Source: Metaruminococcus_A sp964607135 (GTDB lineage: Bacteria > Bacillota > Clostridia > Oscillospirales > Ruminococcaceae). From it: a stretch of 64,000 nt of DNA. The notes beneath the pieces were generated by a model. It searched no databases. It was given only the letters and a program-made list of their open reading frames with translations, and was not told where the DNA came from. The stretch lies in NCBI GenBank assembly GCA_964607135.1, contig CAZSIV010000009.1, positions 1-64,000 on the forward strand. The letters run 5' to 3'. How positions within the stretch are numbered: position 1 is the first letter of the stretch; every line of letters begins with the position of its first letter. The translations under genes were made by a program, and so were the position numbers. Below are positions 33,716-42,544 of this stretch, in pieces.

Positions 33716-34855
33716 TCATCCTTCTGTTTCAGGGTAATTCCCTAAAAATTTGAAATACTCGAATTCACCGGATAGACTGTTGATTAAATGACAGATTTCC
33801 GGCCTGCGGAGATTTCCCAAGAAGTCGATATAAAAAATCACGTCAAAGTTTTTGGTGCCGATCGGCTTCGACTCGATCTTGGTCAGGTCTACCCCCGCCG
33901 CGGAAAAGGCGGTCAGAAGCCGGTAAAGGCTGTTCGGCTGGTTGGAGATAGCGACCGCAATAGAAACCTTGTCCGCGCTTTCGTGGAGCTGCATCGTCTT
34001 GGAGATACACAGAAAGCGGGTGTAATTCTCATCGGTATCCTGAATGTTTCTTTCGAGGATTTCCAGGCCGTGGAGTTTGGCGGACTTCACAGAACAGATT
34101 GCCGCCGCCGGCTCGTCCGACTCGCTGACAAATTTCGCCGCCGCCGCCGTGTTGATATACTCCCTCGGTGCGTATTCCGGATGACGCTCAAAAAAGCCGG
34201 AGCACTGCCGAAGCGCCTGCTCGTGAGAATAGATATTTTTGATCTGCCCTAAAGAAGCTCCCGGTTTTGCGGCAAGACAGTGATCGACCTTTACCTTGAC
34301 GGCGTGGTTGACGTAAAAATCGTACCGTTTCATCAGGGTGTAGACGGCGGTCACCGAGCCTGCATTCGAGTTGTCGATCGGAAGGATCCCGCAGTCGACC
34401 GTGCCCCTTTCCACCGCTTTGAACACGTCCTCGAATTCCCGGGTAAAGGTGATTTCGCCTTCGGGAAAGAGCGTTTCCGCCGCGATGTGGGAATAGGCCC
34501 CTTCGGTGCCCTGACAGGCAATTTTGGGATGAGGGCAGACGATCGGCGGTGTATCGAGGGTTTTCCGAATCTGGAGCGCAATCGGCCCTGGCTCCGAAAT
34601 CAGGATTTTCTGGTGGAATTTGGACAGCTCCATCAGGGTCGTGAAAAGGACGCGGGCATCGGTTTTGTAGGGTTCTTTCGCCCGTTCAGCCGCCCGGTCC
34701 AACACCTGCTGCTCCCGGATGGGATGGAAGATGGGGAGCCCTTGTTCCTTTTTATACTGTGCGACCTTTTGAACCGTCTCCATCCGTTCTTCAAAAAGCG
34801 AGAGGAACTGCCGGTCGATCCGGTCGATGTCGTCTCTGAGCGATGTTAAATCCAT
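33716..34855 (-). CDS. pheA: bifunctional chorismate mutase/prephenate dehydratase (P-protein)
   Basis: Catalyses the two steps from chorismate to phenylpyruvate for phenylalanine. Order in 379 aa: AroQ-type chorismate mutase (about 1-85, LRDDIDRIDRQFLSLFEER), prephenate dehydratase (about 110-285, with the TRF motif in NYTRFLCIS) and an ACT regulatory domain (about 295-375, NSLYRLLTAFSAAGVDLTKIESKP) that senses phenylalanine. Family ACT domains usually show ESRP, and here it is ESKP. The ATG at 34855 has AAGGGG just upstream. It lies 15 bp after secA. Confidence 0.96.
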   Translation of the reverse strand: MDLTSLRDDIDRIDRQFLSLFEERMETVQKVAQYKKEQGLPIFHPIREQQVLDRAAERAKEPYKTDARVLFTTLMELSKFHQKILISEPGPIALQIRKTLDTPPIVCPHPKIACQGTEGAYSHIAAETLFPEGEITFTREFEDVFKAVERGTVDCGILPIDNSNAGSVTAVYTLMKRYDFYVNHAVKVKVDHCLAAKPGASLGQIKNIYSHEQALRQCSGFFERHPEYAPREYINTAAAAKFVSESDEPAAAICSVKSAKLHGLEILERNIQDTDENYTRFLCISKTMQLHESADKVSIAVAISNQPNSLYRLLTAFSAAGVDLTKIESKPIGTKNFDVIFYIDFLGNLRRPEICHLINSLSGEFEYFKFLGNYPETEG

Positions 34856-34870
34856 TTTCTGCCCCTTCAA

Positions 34871-37618
34871 TCAGTCGTTTTCGTGCAGCCCGCAGCACTT
34901 TTTATATTTTTTGCCGCTGCCGCAGGGGCAAGGATCATTCCGGCCGACCTTCTTTTTTCTGACCGGCTGTTTTTTGACTGTCTTATCTCCGCCGCCCAGG
35001 GAAACGGAGGTCGGCTTTGCCACCTGTTCGCGCTTGGGCTCTTCACTCGACCTGAGCTGAACCGTCAGCAGGAGGCGGACAGTATCCGCGCGGATGGATT
35101 CCACCATCTCGTCAAACATGTCGAAGCCTTCGAGACGGTATTCTACAACCGGGTCGCGCTGCCCATAGGCGCGCAGATTGATTCCGCGGCGGAGTTCGTC
35201 CATCGCATCGATATGGTCGATCCACTTGGTGTCGACGGTTTTGAGCAGGATCACCCGCTCGAGCTCCCGAAGAAGCTCCGGGCCAAAGAGTTTTTCCCGC
35301 TCTTCATAAAGCTTCAGAGCCTTGTCGACCAGCTGGGAGGAAAGGTCAGCCTTCTCCATATCGGCCAGCTCGTGGACGGTGTAGTTCATGTCGCCCGGCT
35401 CGGTCAAATACCCCATGTAATGGTCGCGCAGGCCGGTGATGTTCCAGTTGTCATGCACTTCGGCGTCGGGGAGGTAGTGGTTGACCGTCTCTTCGATCGT
35501 TTCGCGGATCATGGTGAGGATGCTTTCGTGGATGTCGTCGCCGTTCAGAACGGTGGCGCGCTGCCCATAGATGATTTCACGTTGGCGGTTCATCACGTCG
35601 TCGTACTGGAGAACACTTTTGCGGATCGAGAAGTTCCGCCCCTCCACCCGGCGCTGCGCGCTTTCGATGGAGTTGCTGAGCATCCGGTTTTCGATCGGCT
35701 GGTCTTCTTCGATGTTCAGCGCGTTCATCACGTTCTGGATCCGTTCGCCGCCGAACAGACGCATCAGGTCGTCTTCGGCAGAGAGGAAGAAACGGCTTTC
35801 ACCGGGGTCTCCCTGACGCCCCGACCGCCCGCGGAGCTGGTTGTCGATCCGCCGGGATTCGTGCCGCTCGGTGCCGAGGATAAACAGGCCGCCGGCTTCT
35901 TTGACCGCCTCTGCCTCCGGCCGGATTTCCTCTTTGTATTTGGCGTTGAGCTCCTGGTAGGTTTTGCGCGCTTCGAGAATCTCATCGCTGTCGGTTTCCG
36001 CAAAGCTGGTGGCCTGGGCGATCAGCTCCTCGGTATAGCCCTGCTTGCGCATGTCATGCTTTGCGAGGTATTCCGGGTTTCCGCCCAGGGCGATATCGGT
36101 GCCGCGCCCCGCCATGTTGGTGGCGATGGTGACGGCGCCCTTTTTGCCCGCCTGCGCGATGATCTCCGCCTCTTTTTCGTGGTATTTCGCATTGAGGACT
36201 TCGTGCTTGATCCCTTTGCGCTTGAGCATCGAGCTCAAGCGCTCCGATTTGTCGATGGACACGGTGCCGACCAAAACCGGCTGCCCCTTCTCGTGGCAGG
36301 CGGCGATCTGGTCGATGACGGCGCTGAATTTGGCGTTTTCGGTTTTATAAATGACGTCGGGATTGTCTTTTCGGATCACCGGCTTGTTGGTCGGAATCTC
36401 GATGACGTCGAGCTTGTAAATTTCGCGGAATTCGTTTTCCTCCGTCATCGCGGTGCCGGTCATGCCGGAGAGCTTTTCATACAGGCGGAAAAAGTTCTGG
36501 AAGGTGATGGTCGCAAGCGTCTTCGACTCCCGCATGACGTTGACGCCTTCCTTGGCCTCGATCGCCTGATGGAGCCCTTCGTTATAGCGGCGCCCCATCA
36601 TCAAACGGCCGGTAAACTCGTCTACGATAATCACTTCGCCGTCCTTGACGACATAGTCGACGTCCCGGTGCATGATGCCGTAAGCGCGGATCGCCTGGTT
36701 GACGTGGTGAAGGACGGTCATGTTGTCCGCATCCATCAGATTGTCGACGTGGAAAAACTCTTCTGCTTTTTTGACGCCGCGGGGGGTGAGAGTGGCGGTT
36801 TTGGCCTTTTCGTCGACAATATAGTCGGCGTCGATGGTTTCGTCGATCTCTTCCTTGTCGTCGAGCTCGGTGACTTTATGGACTTTCAACCGCTTTGCAA
36901 AGCTGTCGGCAACGTTATAGAGCTCGGTGGACTTGTCGCCCTGGCCGGAAATGATAAGCGGGGTGCGGGCCTCGTCGATCAGGATGGAGTCCACCTCGTC
37001 CACAATGGCATAGTGGAAGCCGCGCTGAACCTTGTTTTCTTTGTAGATTACCATGTTGTCTCGCAGATAGTCGAACCCGAGCTCGTTGTTGGTTCCGTAG
37101 GTGATGTCGCAGTTATAGGCGGCACGACGCTGGTCGTTGTCCATATCGTGGACGATCAGGCCGACGGTGAGGCCGAGAAAATTGTAGACCTTCCCCATCC
37201 ATTCCGAGTCGCGGGTGGCGAGGTAGTCGTTGACGGTTACAATGTGGACGCCTTTGCCGGTCAAAGCGTTCAGGTAAGCGGGAAGGGTGGAGACCAGCGT
37301 CTTTCCTTCACCGGTTTTCATTTCGGAGATCCGCCCTTGATGGAGGACGATTCCGCCGATGATCTGCACCGGGAAGTGCTTCATCCCGAGGACACGCCAT
37401 GCGGCCTCACGACAGGTGGCAAAGGCCTCTGGCAGAAGCAGGTCGAGGCTGGCGCCGCCTTCATAGCGGTGGCGCAGGATGTTGGTCTGCGACTTCAGTT
37501 CGGCGTCGCTCATCTCCGAGTAGATGTGCTCCAAATCCAGCACCTGCTGCATGATCGGCTTGATCCGCTTCATCTCCCGGGTGGAGTATGTGCCGATGAT
37601 TTTATCAAGAATCCCCAT
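34871..37618 (-). CDS. secA: preprotein translocase ATPase SecA
   Basis: Motor that drives unfolded preproteins through SecYEG. In 915 aa one sees Walker A (MKTGEGKTL, about residue 105), the DEVD motif (VDEVDSILIDEARTP), the preprotein cross-linking domain, the second nucleotide-binding half (TNMAGRGTDIALGG, QLRGRSGRQGDPG), the helical scaffold and the C-terminal SEC-C zinc motif (CPCGSGKKYKKCC). The ATG at 37618 has GAGGTG upstream; three extra residues to 37627 are possible. Codon bias is strong here, as expected for a highly expressed gene. Confidence 0.98.
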   Translation of the reverse strand: MGILDKIIGTYSTREMKRIKPIMQQVLDLEHIYSEMSDAELKSQTNILRHRYEGGASLDLLLPEAFATCREAAWRVLGMKHFPVQIIGGIVLHQGRISEMKTGEGKTLVSTLPAYLNALTGKGVHIVTVNDYLATRDSEWMGKVYNFLGLTVGLIVHDMDNDQRRAAYNCDITYGTNNELGFDYLRDNMVIYKENKVQRGFHYAIVDEVDSILIDEARTPLIISGQGDKSTELYNVADSFAKRLKVHKVTELDDKEEIDETIDADYIVDEKAKTATLTPRGVKKAEEFFHVDNLMDADNMTVLHHVNQAIRAYGIMHRDVDYVVKDGEVIIVDEFTGRLMMGRRYNEGLHQAIEAKEGVNVMRESKTLATITFQNFFRLYEKLSGMTGTAMTEENEFREIYKLDVIEIPTNKPVIRKDNPDVIYKTENAKFSAVIDQIAACHEKGQPVLVGTVSIDKSERLSSMLKRKGIKHEVLNAKYHEKEAEIIAQAGKKGAVTIATNMAGRGTDIALGGNPEYLAKHDMRKQGYTEELIAQATSFAETDSDEILEARKTYQELNAKYKEEIRPEAEAVKEAGGLFILGTERHESRRIDNQLRGRSGRQGDPGESRFFLSAEDDLMRLFGGERIQNVMNALNIEEDQPIENRMLSNSIESAQRRVEGRNFSIRKSVLQYDDVMNRQREIIYGQRATVLNGDDIHESILTMIRETIEETVNHYLPDAEVHDNWNITGLRDHYMGYLTEPGDMNYTVHELADMEKADLSSQLVDKALKLYEEREKLFGPELLRELERVILLKTVDTKWIDHIDAMDELRRGINLRAYGQRDPVVEYRLEGFDMFDEMVESIRADTVRLLLTVQLRSSEEPKREQVAKPTSVSLGGGDKTVKKQPVRKKKVGRNDPCPCGSGKKYKKCCGLHEND

Positions 37619-37667
37619 CAGGTTCACCTCATATTTTCTCTGAGCCGTCCGGCTTCAATAATATTTC

Positions 37668-37696
37668 AATCTATATTTTAAAGCTTTCCCTGTCAA
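37668..37696 (-). promoter_or_regulatory. promoter of secA-pheA
   Basis: On the minus strand TTGACA (plus 37691-37696), 17 bp, TAGATT (plus 37668-37673). Confidence 0.6.
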
Positions 37697-37821
37697 AAGT
37701 CAAACGATCGGGCGATCTTTTCCGCATTATATTGGTAAGGGAAGCGTCTGGAAAAGGATGGAAAGACGGCTTGGTTTTAGCCTGACCGCTCGGATATCTT
37801 AAAGAATGCGTTCCAAAACTC

Positions 37822-37850
37822 TTGCGTTTCCCTGAAAATTCGAGTATAAT
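37822..37850 (+). promoter_or_regulatory. promoter of the NifU-like/GGGtGRT unit
   Basis: TTGCGT (37822-37827), 17 bp, TATAAT (37845-37850), 41 bp before the ATG. Confidence 0.65.
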
Positions 37851-37891
37851 AACTGATATATGTTAACAGCGAAACCGAAAGGAGCATTGAT

Positions 37892-38584
37892 ATGAACTAT
37901 TCTCATGAAGTTGAGAAAATGTGTGTTCTGACAAAGGGCCCGCATCACGGTCCCGCACCGATTCCGGAAGAGGGCAGATGGGTAAAAGCATATGAGATAA
38001 AGGATATTTCCGGCCTGTCTCACGGCGTGGGCTGGTGCGCGCCGCAGCAGGGCGCCTGCAAGCTGACTCTGAACGTCAAAAACGGTATTATTGAGGAAGC
38101 CATGGTCGAGACGCTCGGATGTTCCGGTATGACCCATTCCGCGGCGATGGCTGCTGAAATCCTGCCGGGAAAAACGATGCTGGAGGCGCTCAACACCGAC
38201 CTTGTCTGCGATGCGATTAACGTTGCGATGCGTGAAATCTTCAAGCAGCTGGCCTATGGCCGTTCACAGACCGCTTTTTCGGAGGATGGCCTTCCGATCG
38301 GCGCCGGTCTGGAGGATCTCGGCAAGGGCCTGCGTTCTCAGGTCGGCACCATGTTCAGCACGAAGGACAAGGGCGTTCGCTATCTCGAACTCGCCGAGGG
38401 TTATGTCCTTTCTATGGGAGTCGACGAAAACGGCGAGGCGATCGGTTATAAGTTCGTCAAACTCGGCAAAATGCTGGAGGATATCCGCCACGGCGTCGAC
38501 CCGACCACCGCGTACGAGAAAAATATCGGTACATATGGCCGCTATGACGAAGCTGCCAAATATGTCGATCCTCGTGAAGAATAA
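37892..38584 (+). CDS. NifU-like iron-sulfur scaffold family protein
   Basis: A 230-aa protein. Its middle (about residues 55-110: CKLTLNVKNGIIEEA, ETLGCSGMTHSAAMAAEIL, GKTMLEAL) resembles the U-type iron-sulfur scaffold fold, with cysteines at 49, 56, 77 and 106 as possible ligands. It is longer than IscU/NifU and has its own N-terminal extension and a C-terminal domain, so it is not a standard scaffold. Homologues in Clostridia are paired with a GGGtGRT protein, as here (18 bp downstream). GAAAGGAG precedes the ATG. The actual role is unknown. Confidence 0.72.
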   Translation: MNYSHEVEKMCVLTKGPHHGPAPIPEEGRWVKAYEIKDISGLSHGVGWCAPQQGACKLTLNVKNGIIEEAMVETLGCSGMTHSAAMAAEILPGKTMLEALNTDLVCDAINVAMREIFKQLAYGRSQTAFSEDGLPIGAGLEDLGKGLRSQVGTMFSTKDKGVRYLELAEGYVLSMGVDENGEAIGYKFVKLGKMLEDIRHGVDPTTAYEKNIGTYGRYDEAAKYVDPREE

Positions 38585-38602
38585 TTGAAGGGGGATAAGT
38601 AG

Positions 38603-39601
38603 ATGGCACAGTTTGAAGGAAAAGAAAGAAGAATGCCTAAAATTGAAAAATGCCTTGCTGAGTATGGTTTTGCCACCCTCGAGGATGCAAGGGATTTGTG
38701 CTTGTCCAAAGGCATTAATGTAGATGAAATTGTAAAAGGCGTTCAGCCGATCGCGTTTGAAAACGCTGTCTGGGCTTACACTCTCGGCACGGCGGTCGCC
38801 CTGAAAAAAGGGATCAAGGTCGCGGCCGACGCGGCTGAAGCGATCGGAATCGGCCTTCAGGCTTTCTGTGTTCCGGGTTCTGTCGCAGAGCAGCGCAACG
38901 TTGGACAGGGGCATGGAAACCTGGGTGCTATGCTTTTGAGAGAAGAGACCGACTGCTTCTGCTTCCTCGCGGGGCACGAGTCTTTTGCGGCCGCCGAAGG
39001 CGCGATTGGGATTGCGCGCACTGCCAATAAGGCGAGGAAGAGACCCCTTCGGGTTATCCTCAACGGCCTGGGTAAAGACGCGGCTTATATCATCTCCAGA
39101 ATTAACGGCTTTACCTATGTGGAGACCGATTATGATTTCTACACCGGTGAGCTGAAGATCGTCCGCGAAGTTTCCTTCTCCAGCGGGGAGCGGTCCAAAG
39201 TCCGCTGCTATGGCGCGAACGACGTTCTTGAGGGCGTTGCGGTCATGAAGCTTGAAAAGGTCGATGTTTCGATCACCGGAAACTCCACCAACCCGGTTCG
39301 GTTCCAGCATCTTGTCGCCGGCACCTATAAAAAGTGGGCGATGGAAAACGGTGTGAAGTACTTCTCCGTTGCTTCCGGCGGTGGCACCGGACGCACCCTG
39401 CACCCGGATAACATGGGCGCCGGCCCGGCTTCTTACGGCTTGACCGACTCAATGGGTCGTATGCATGGCGATGCGCAGTTCGCCGGCTCTTCTTCCGTTC
39501 CGGCTCACGTTGAGATGATGGGTCTGATCGGTGCGGGAAATAATCCGATGGTTGGTATGACCGTTGCATGTGCGGTTGCTGTTGAAGAGGCAAACAAATA
39601 A
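38603..39601 (+). CDS. GGGtGRT protein
   Basis: A 332-aa protein named for its GGGTGRT motif (residues 259-265), followed by a Gly-rich stretch (MGAGPASYGLTDSMG). A second conserved-looking region is FCVPGSVAEQRNVGQGHGNLG (part, about 89-108), next to cysteines C89, C118 and C120. It is soluble, with no signal peptide. The family is widespread in anaerobic Firmicutes and some archaea beside the NifU-like gene, and its activity is not known. GGGGGA lies seven bases before the ATG. The pairing suggests metal-cluster handling or a cluster-dependent enzyme. Confidence 0.82.
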   Translation: MAQFEGKERRMPKIEKCLAEYGFATLEDARDLCLSKGINVDEIVKGVQPIAFENAVWAYTLGTAVALKKGIKVAADAAEAIGIGLQAFCVPGSVAEQRNVGQGHGNLGAMLLREETDCFCFLAGHESFAAAEGAIGIARTANKARKRPLRVILNGLGKDAAYIISRINGFTYVETDYDFYTGELKIVREVSFSSGERSKVRCYGANDVLEGVAVMKLEKVDVSITGNSTNPVRFQHLVAGTYKKWAMENGVKYFSVASGGGTGRTLHPDNMGAGPASYGLTDSMGRMHGDAQFAGSSSVPAHVEMMGLIGAGNNPMVGMTVACAVAVEEANK

Positions 39602-39633
39602 AGCGCAAGGCGCAGAAAATAATGATTTTTAAC

Positions 39634-39676
39634 AAAACAGGGGCTTTGGTGTAATGAATACCAAAGCCCCTGTTTT
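39634..39676. terminator. strong bidirectional terminator
   Basis: Perfect 17-bp stem (39634-39650 and 39660-39676), 9-nt loop, A/T runs on both ends. Confidence 0.9.
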
Positions 39677-40236
39677 CTGCCTTTTAGTCGCTTTGACAGC
39701 TGCGGATTGGACATTGCCAAATTGGTTTTGCTTTACTCATCGGTGGATAAAGATTTTCCAGCACCTTCTATCCTCTTTCATTCGTCGGTGAGATGCAGGC
39801 CATATATAAAATACATAAACCAGACGGTCGGGGGCAGCGCATTTTTCGCAGAAGTCTTGAACCAGGACATGCTGTGCTGTTTCACTATGCGACGGCGCGC
39901 GGAGAGCATCCGCCTTCAATTCGCGCATAAGCCTTTTTCCAGCTTTAAGCGAATGTCCCGCGAAGCCCCTTAACGAAATAGGTACAATGAATCCCGCGGA
40001 TTACGATTTGGATATCGCGTATTGTTCAGCCGAGATCACCCGGCACGGAAGGCGCTTTGCCCTGCGACGAGTTGTTTCATCTATTCTGTCGCCGATATGC
40101 TTTCAAAAGATGATGAGTCTTGCCGTTTGGGAAAAATAAGACATGACACGGGAATCAATGCTGATGTTTTTCCAAACCGTTTTTTTGACTCACCTTCAAA
40201 AAGTTATAGCGATTATAATGTAGAACAAAATCAAAT
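39677..40236. other. unassigned intergenic segment
   Basis: About 560 bp between two terminators. Short frames exist on both strands (for example 39707-39973 plus and 39737-39928 minus), but none has a convincing ribosome-binding site or family resemblance. GC content is like coding DNA. It may be a decayed gene or a non-coding repeat. Confidence 0.35.
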
Positions 40237-40281
40237 AAAAAAGAAAGACCAAGCTGTACTGTAGCCCAGCCTTTCTTTTTT
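40237..40281. terminator. bidirectional terminator
   Basis: 11-bp arms (40237-40247 and 40271-40281) with further partial pairing inside. The A- and T-rich ends suit termination of the CAP-protein gene on the minus strand. Confidence 0.65.
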
Positions 40282-40358
40282 ACTATTTAAAGATTCTGCC
40301 GTTAATTGAAAGTTGCTCAAAAAACGCACATCATCTGCACATCATTAGATTGCAAAGA

Positions 40359-41288
40359 TCAGCCCCCAAAAATCTGCACCCAGTAAAGCCTTCCGTTTGA
40401 ATTGCAGCAGCCTACGCCGATACAGGAAAAGTTTCCGTTTAAAATATTCGCGCGGTGTCCGGGAGAGTTCATCCAGGAATTCATAACTTCTTCAGGCGAA
40501 CGCTGTCCCATCGCGATATTTTCGCCGCATGTAAAGTATTTTCCCGTATTCATCACGTAGTCCAGAGGATCCGATCCGTCGAGGCGCTCATGGGCAAACT
40601 TGCTCACGATCTCTGTGCTGCGAAGCTGTGCATAACTGTTCAAATCGGAGACCACGGACAAAGGTGAAAGCCCCGCTTTTGCGCGCTCAGCATTTACCAG
40701 CCTGATCACCTCCGCGGCAAATGTGCTGGGATCCGATTCAAGCCGCGGGATAGACGCAGTGTCCGAAACGCCGCAGCGCGAACAGACTCTTTGCTTTTTT
40801 CCTTCGTTGGCGGTCGTCGGCTGAGATATCACCTTCCAATCGCCCCAGCTGTGTCCCAAAGCGTTTGTATTGCCGTCGGTATATTGACTGCCGCAGGGAC
40901 AGGTATGTACCGTGTAACCATTTTGCGTACAAGTTGGGGCGACGACCTGCGCGGAGTAATTGTGCTGGTGTGCCGGTTGCGATTCGGATTTCGACTGGGC
41001 AGGCGGCGCCGGAGACTGCTCCGGGGAACCGCTTTGAAGATTCGAAGCGGCCGCATCTGAAGATTGACCGGAAACGTCCGAACTGTTTGGATCCTTTTCA
41101 TCTGTCGACTGATCGGAGCCGACTGAACCGTCCGAGGATTCTTCGCTTGACGACTGATCGGAACTCGTCTCCTCAGACAATGTCGAATTTTCAGACAGGC
41201 CGGCGGGCTGAGACGTGTTGCAGCCTGTAAGAGCCGCGACACAGAAAATCGAACACAAAAGTATTGCCGAAAGCTTTTTGAAATTCAA
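40359..41288 (-). CDS. CAP-domain lipoprotein (YkwD/SCP-like)
   Basis: An exported 309-aa protein. The signal peptide ends in the lipobox ALTGC with the lipidated C23. A Ser/Asp/Glu-rich linker (about 25-115) spans the wall. Then comes a Cys-His motif region (HNYSAQVVAPTCTQNGYTVHTC, only part shown; further CxC and CxxC pairs) of a kind repeated in many Firmicute surface proteins. The C-terminal CAP domain (about 185-309) has FAHERLDG, CGENIAMG and SPGHRANILN. A TTG start at 41288 is chosen from AAGGAG nine bases upstream; the in-frame start at 41324 has no good site. CAP proteins bind lipids or glycans or act as proteases. Confidence 0.85.
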   Translation of the reverse strand: MNFKKLSAILLCSIFCVAALTGCNTSQPAGLSENSTLSEETSSDQSSSEESSDGSVGSDQSTDEKDPNSSDVSGQSSDAAASNLQSGSPEQSPAPPAQSKSESQPAHQHNYSAQVVAPTCTQNGYTVHTCPCGSQYTDGNTNALGHSWGDWKVISQPTTANEGKKQRVCSRCGVSDTASIPRLESDPSTFAAEVIRLVNAERAKAGLSPLSVVSDLNSYAQLRSTEIVSKFAHERLDGSDPLDYVMNTGKYFTCGENIAMGQRSPEEVMNSWMNSPGHRANILNGNFSCIGVGCCNSNGRLYWVQIFGG

Positions 41289-41354
41289 GGTAAACCGCTC
41301 CTTAAAAATCAAAAGACATCTCATTTTTTGAGGAAAATTTTTATTTTTAATGTT

Positions 41355-41383
41355 ATTTTATCATATTCAATTGTTCTTATCAA
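41355..41383 (-). promoter_or_regulatory. promoter of the CAP lipoprotein gene
   Basis: On the minus strand TTGATA (plus 41378-41383), 17 bp, TAAAAT (plus 41355-41360). Confidence 0.6.
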
Positions 41384-41522
41384 GCGCTGGCTTTCCGTGA
41401 AGAAGACCAGGATACTTTGCAGTATTGGATTCGAATAACCCCCTGATAAAAGCGGGATGTCCTTAACGGAAAAATAAAAAACCGAATAGGATATAAATGC
41501 GGCAAATATCACCCCATACACA

Positions 41523-41560
41523 CCTCAGGCGCAGCTGAATAGACTGTGCCTGAGGTTTTA
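41523..41560 (+). terminator. hairpin before the pst promoter region
   Basis: 8-bp outer arms (41523-41530 and 41548-41555) extended by an inner CAG/CTG pairing, then four Ts. It could insulate the pst operon or end a plus-strand transcript. Confidence 0.6.
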
Positions 41561-41611
41561 CTTCGATTTTACATCGTCATGATTACGGATTTGACGTTCG
41601 GACAGTATAAT
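41557..41611 (+). promoter_or_regulatory. candidate Pho box and -10 of the pst operon
   Basis: TTTACT (41557-41562), 5 bp, TTTACA (41568-41573) match the Gram-positive Pho box TTHAYA-N5-TTHAYA. TATAAT follows at 41606-41611 with no proper -35, as expected for an activator-dependent promoter. Confidence 0.5.
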
Positions 41612-41659
41612 GAAGCCGTAACCGAAAAGGTTATCAAAAAATCAGAGGAGATTTTGATT

Positions 41660-42484
41660 ATGAAAGTAAAAGAAATATTTGCATTGGCGCTTGCCTTGAC
41701 GTGTGCCGTATCTATGTTTGCGGGGTGCGGAAAACAGTCCGGCAATGAGGTAACAGGAACGGTGGTAACGGACGGCTCTACCTCAATGGAAAAGGTAATT
41801 GGCTCGCTGAAAGAAACCTTTGAAGCGGACAACAAAGGCATCGCCGTTACATATAATCCCACCGGTTCCGGTTCGGGTATTACGGCAGTAGCGGAAGGGC
41901 GCTGTGATATCGGCCTTTCCAGCCGCGACCTGAAGGATGAGGAAAAGGCAAAGGGACTCGAAGGAACCGTTATTGCTTATGACGGTATCGCCATAATCGT
42001 TAATCCTGAAAATCCCGTATCTGATCTCACCCTTGAAGATATCGCAAAAATCTATACCGGCGAGATCACAAACTGGAAAGATGTCGGCGGCAGCGACGCT
42101 GAAATCGTACTGATCGGGCGTGAAGCCGGAAGCGGTACCCGCGACGGGTTTGAATCGATCACGAAAACCGCGGAAGAATGCAAATACCGTCAGGAACTGA
42201 CATCCACAGGCGATGTGATTACCACGGTTGCCGGAAATCCCGCCGCCATCGGCTACGCCTCTCTCGCCGCTATAAAAGACAGCGTTAAGGCGCTCAAGAT
42301 AGATGGCGTGGCACCCAGCGAAGCTACGGTTAAAGACGGAAGCTACAAAGTGCAGCGCAACTTCGTACTGGTTACGAAAACAGACAGTAAGTTATCTGAC
42401 GCAGTACAAAAATTCTTCGACTACATTACCTCGGCAGACGCCTCGGAAGTGATTAAAAAGGCAGGAGCCGTACCTGTAAAATAA
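41660..42484 (+). CDS. pstS: phosphate ABC transporter substrate-binding lipoprotein
   Basis: Binds phosphate outside the membrane and delivers it to PstCA. Lipobox FAGC with C23. Ligand motifs are seen: TDGSTSMEKVI near residue 40, TGSGSGI, LSSRDLKDEE and REAGSGTRDGFE. 274 aa, normal. The ATG at 41660 has GAGGAG nine bases upstream; the longer frame beginning at 41546 would run through the promoter. First gene of pstSCAB-phoU. Confidence 0.96.
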   Translation: MKVKEIFALALALTCAVSMFAGCGKQSGNEVTGTVVTDGSTSMEKVIGSLKETFEADNKGIAVTYNPTGSGSGITAVAEGRCDIGLSSRDLKDEEKAKGLEGTVIAYDGIAIIVNPENPVSDLTLEDIAKIYTGEITNWKDVGGSDAEIVLIGREAGSGTRDGFESITKTAEECKYRQELTSTGDVITTVAGNPAAIGYASLAAIKDSVKALKIDGVAPSEATVKDGSYKVQRNFVLVTKTDSKLSDAVQKFFDYITSADASEVIKKAGAVPVK

Positions 42485-42544
42485 GTGAAATAAGCGGCGG
42501 CAGGCAAAGTCTGCCGCTTTTCACACACCGAAAGGAATGCAGTG

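Noticed and set aside
34883..37681. A 932-codon open frame antisense to secA
   Set aside because: It lies wholly opposite secA, has no ribosome-binding site or domains, and its repetitive V/D/F-rich composition is the mirror of secA codon bias.
37892..38584. Standard NifU/IscU scaffold for nitrogenase or general cluster assembly
   Set aside because: Too long, with extra domains and no sufS/iscS or nif genes nearby. Only a distant fold relationship is claimed.
38264..39403. A 379-codon antisense frame across the GGGtGRT gene
   Set aside because: Mirror of a strongly biased coding frame. No family resemblance or start signal.
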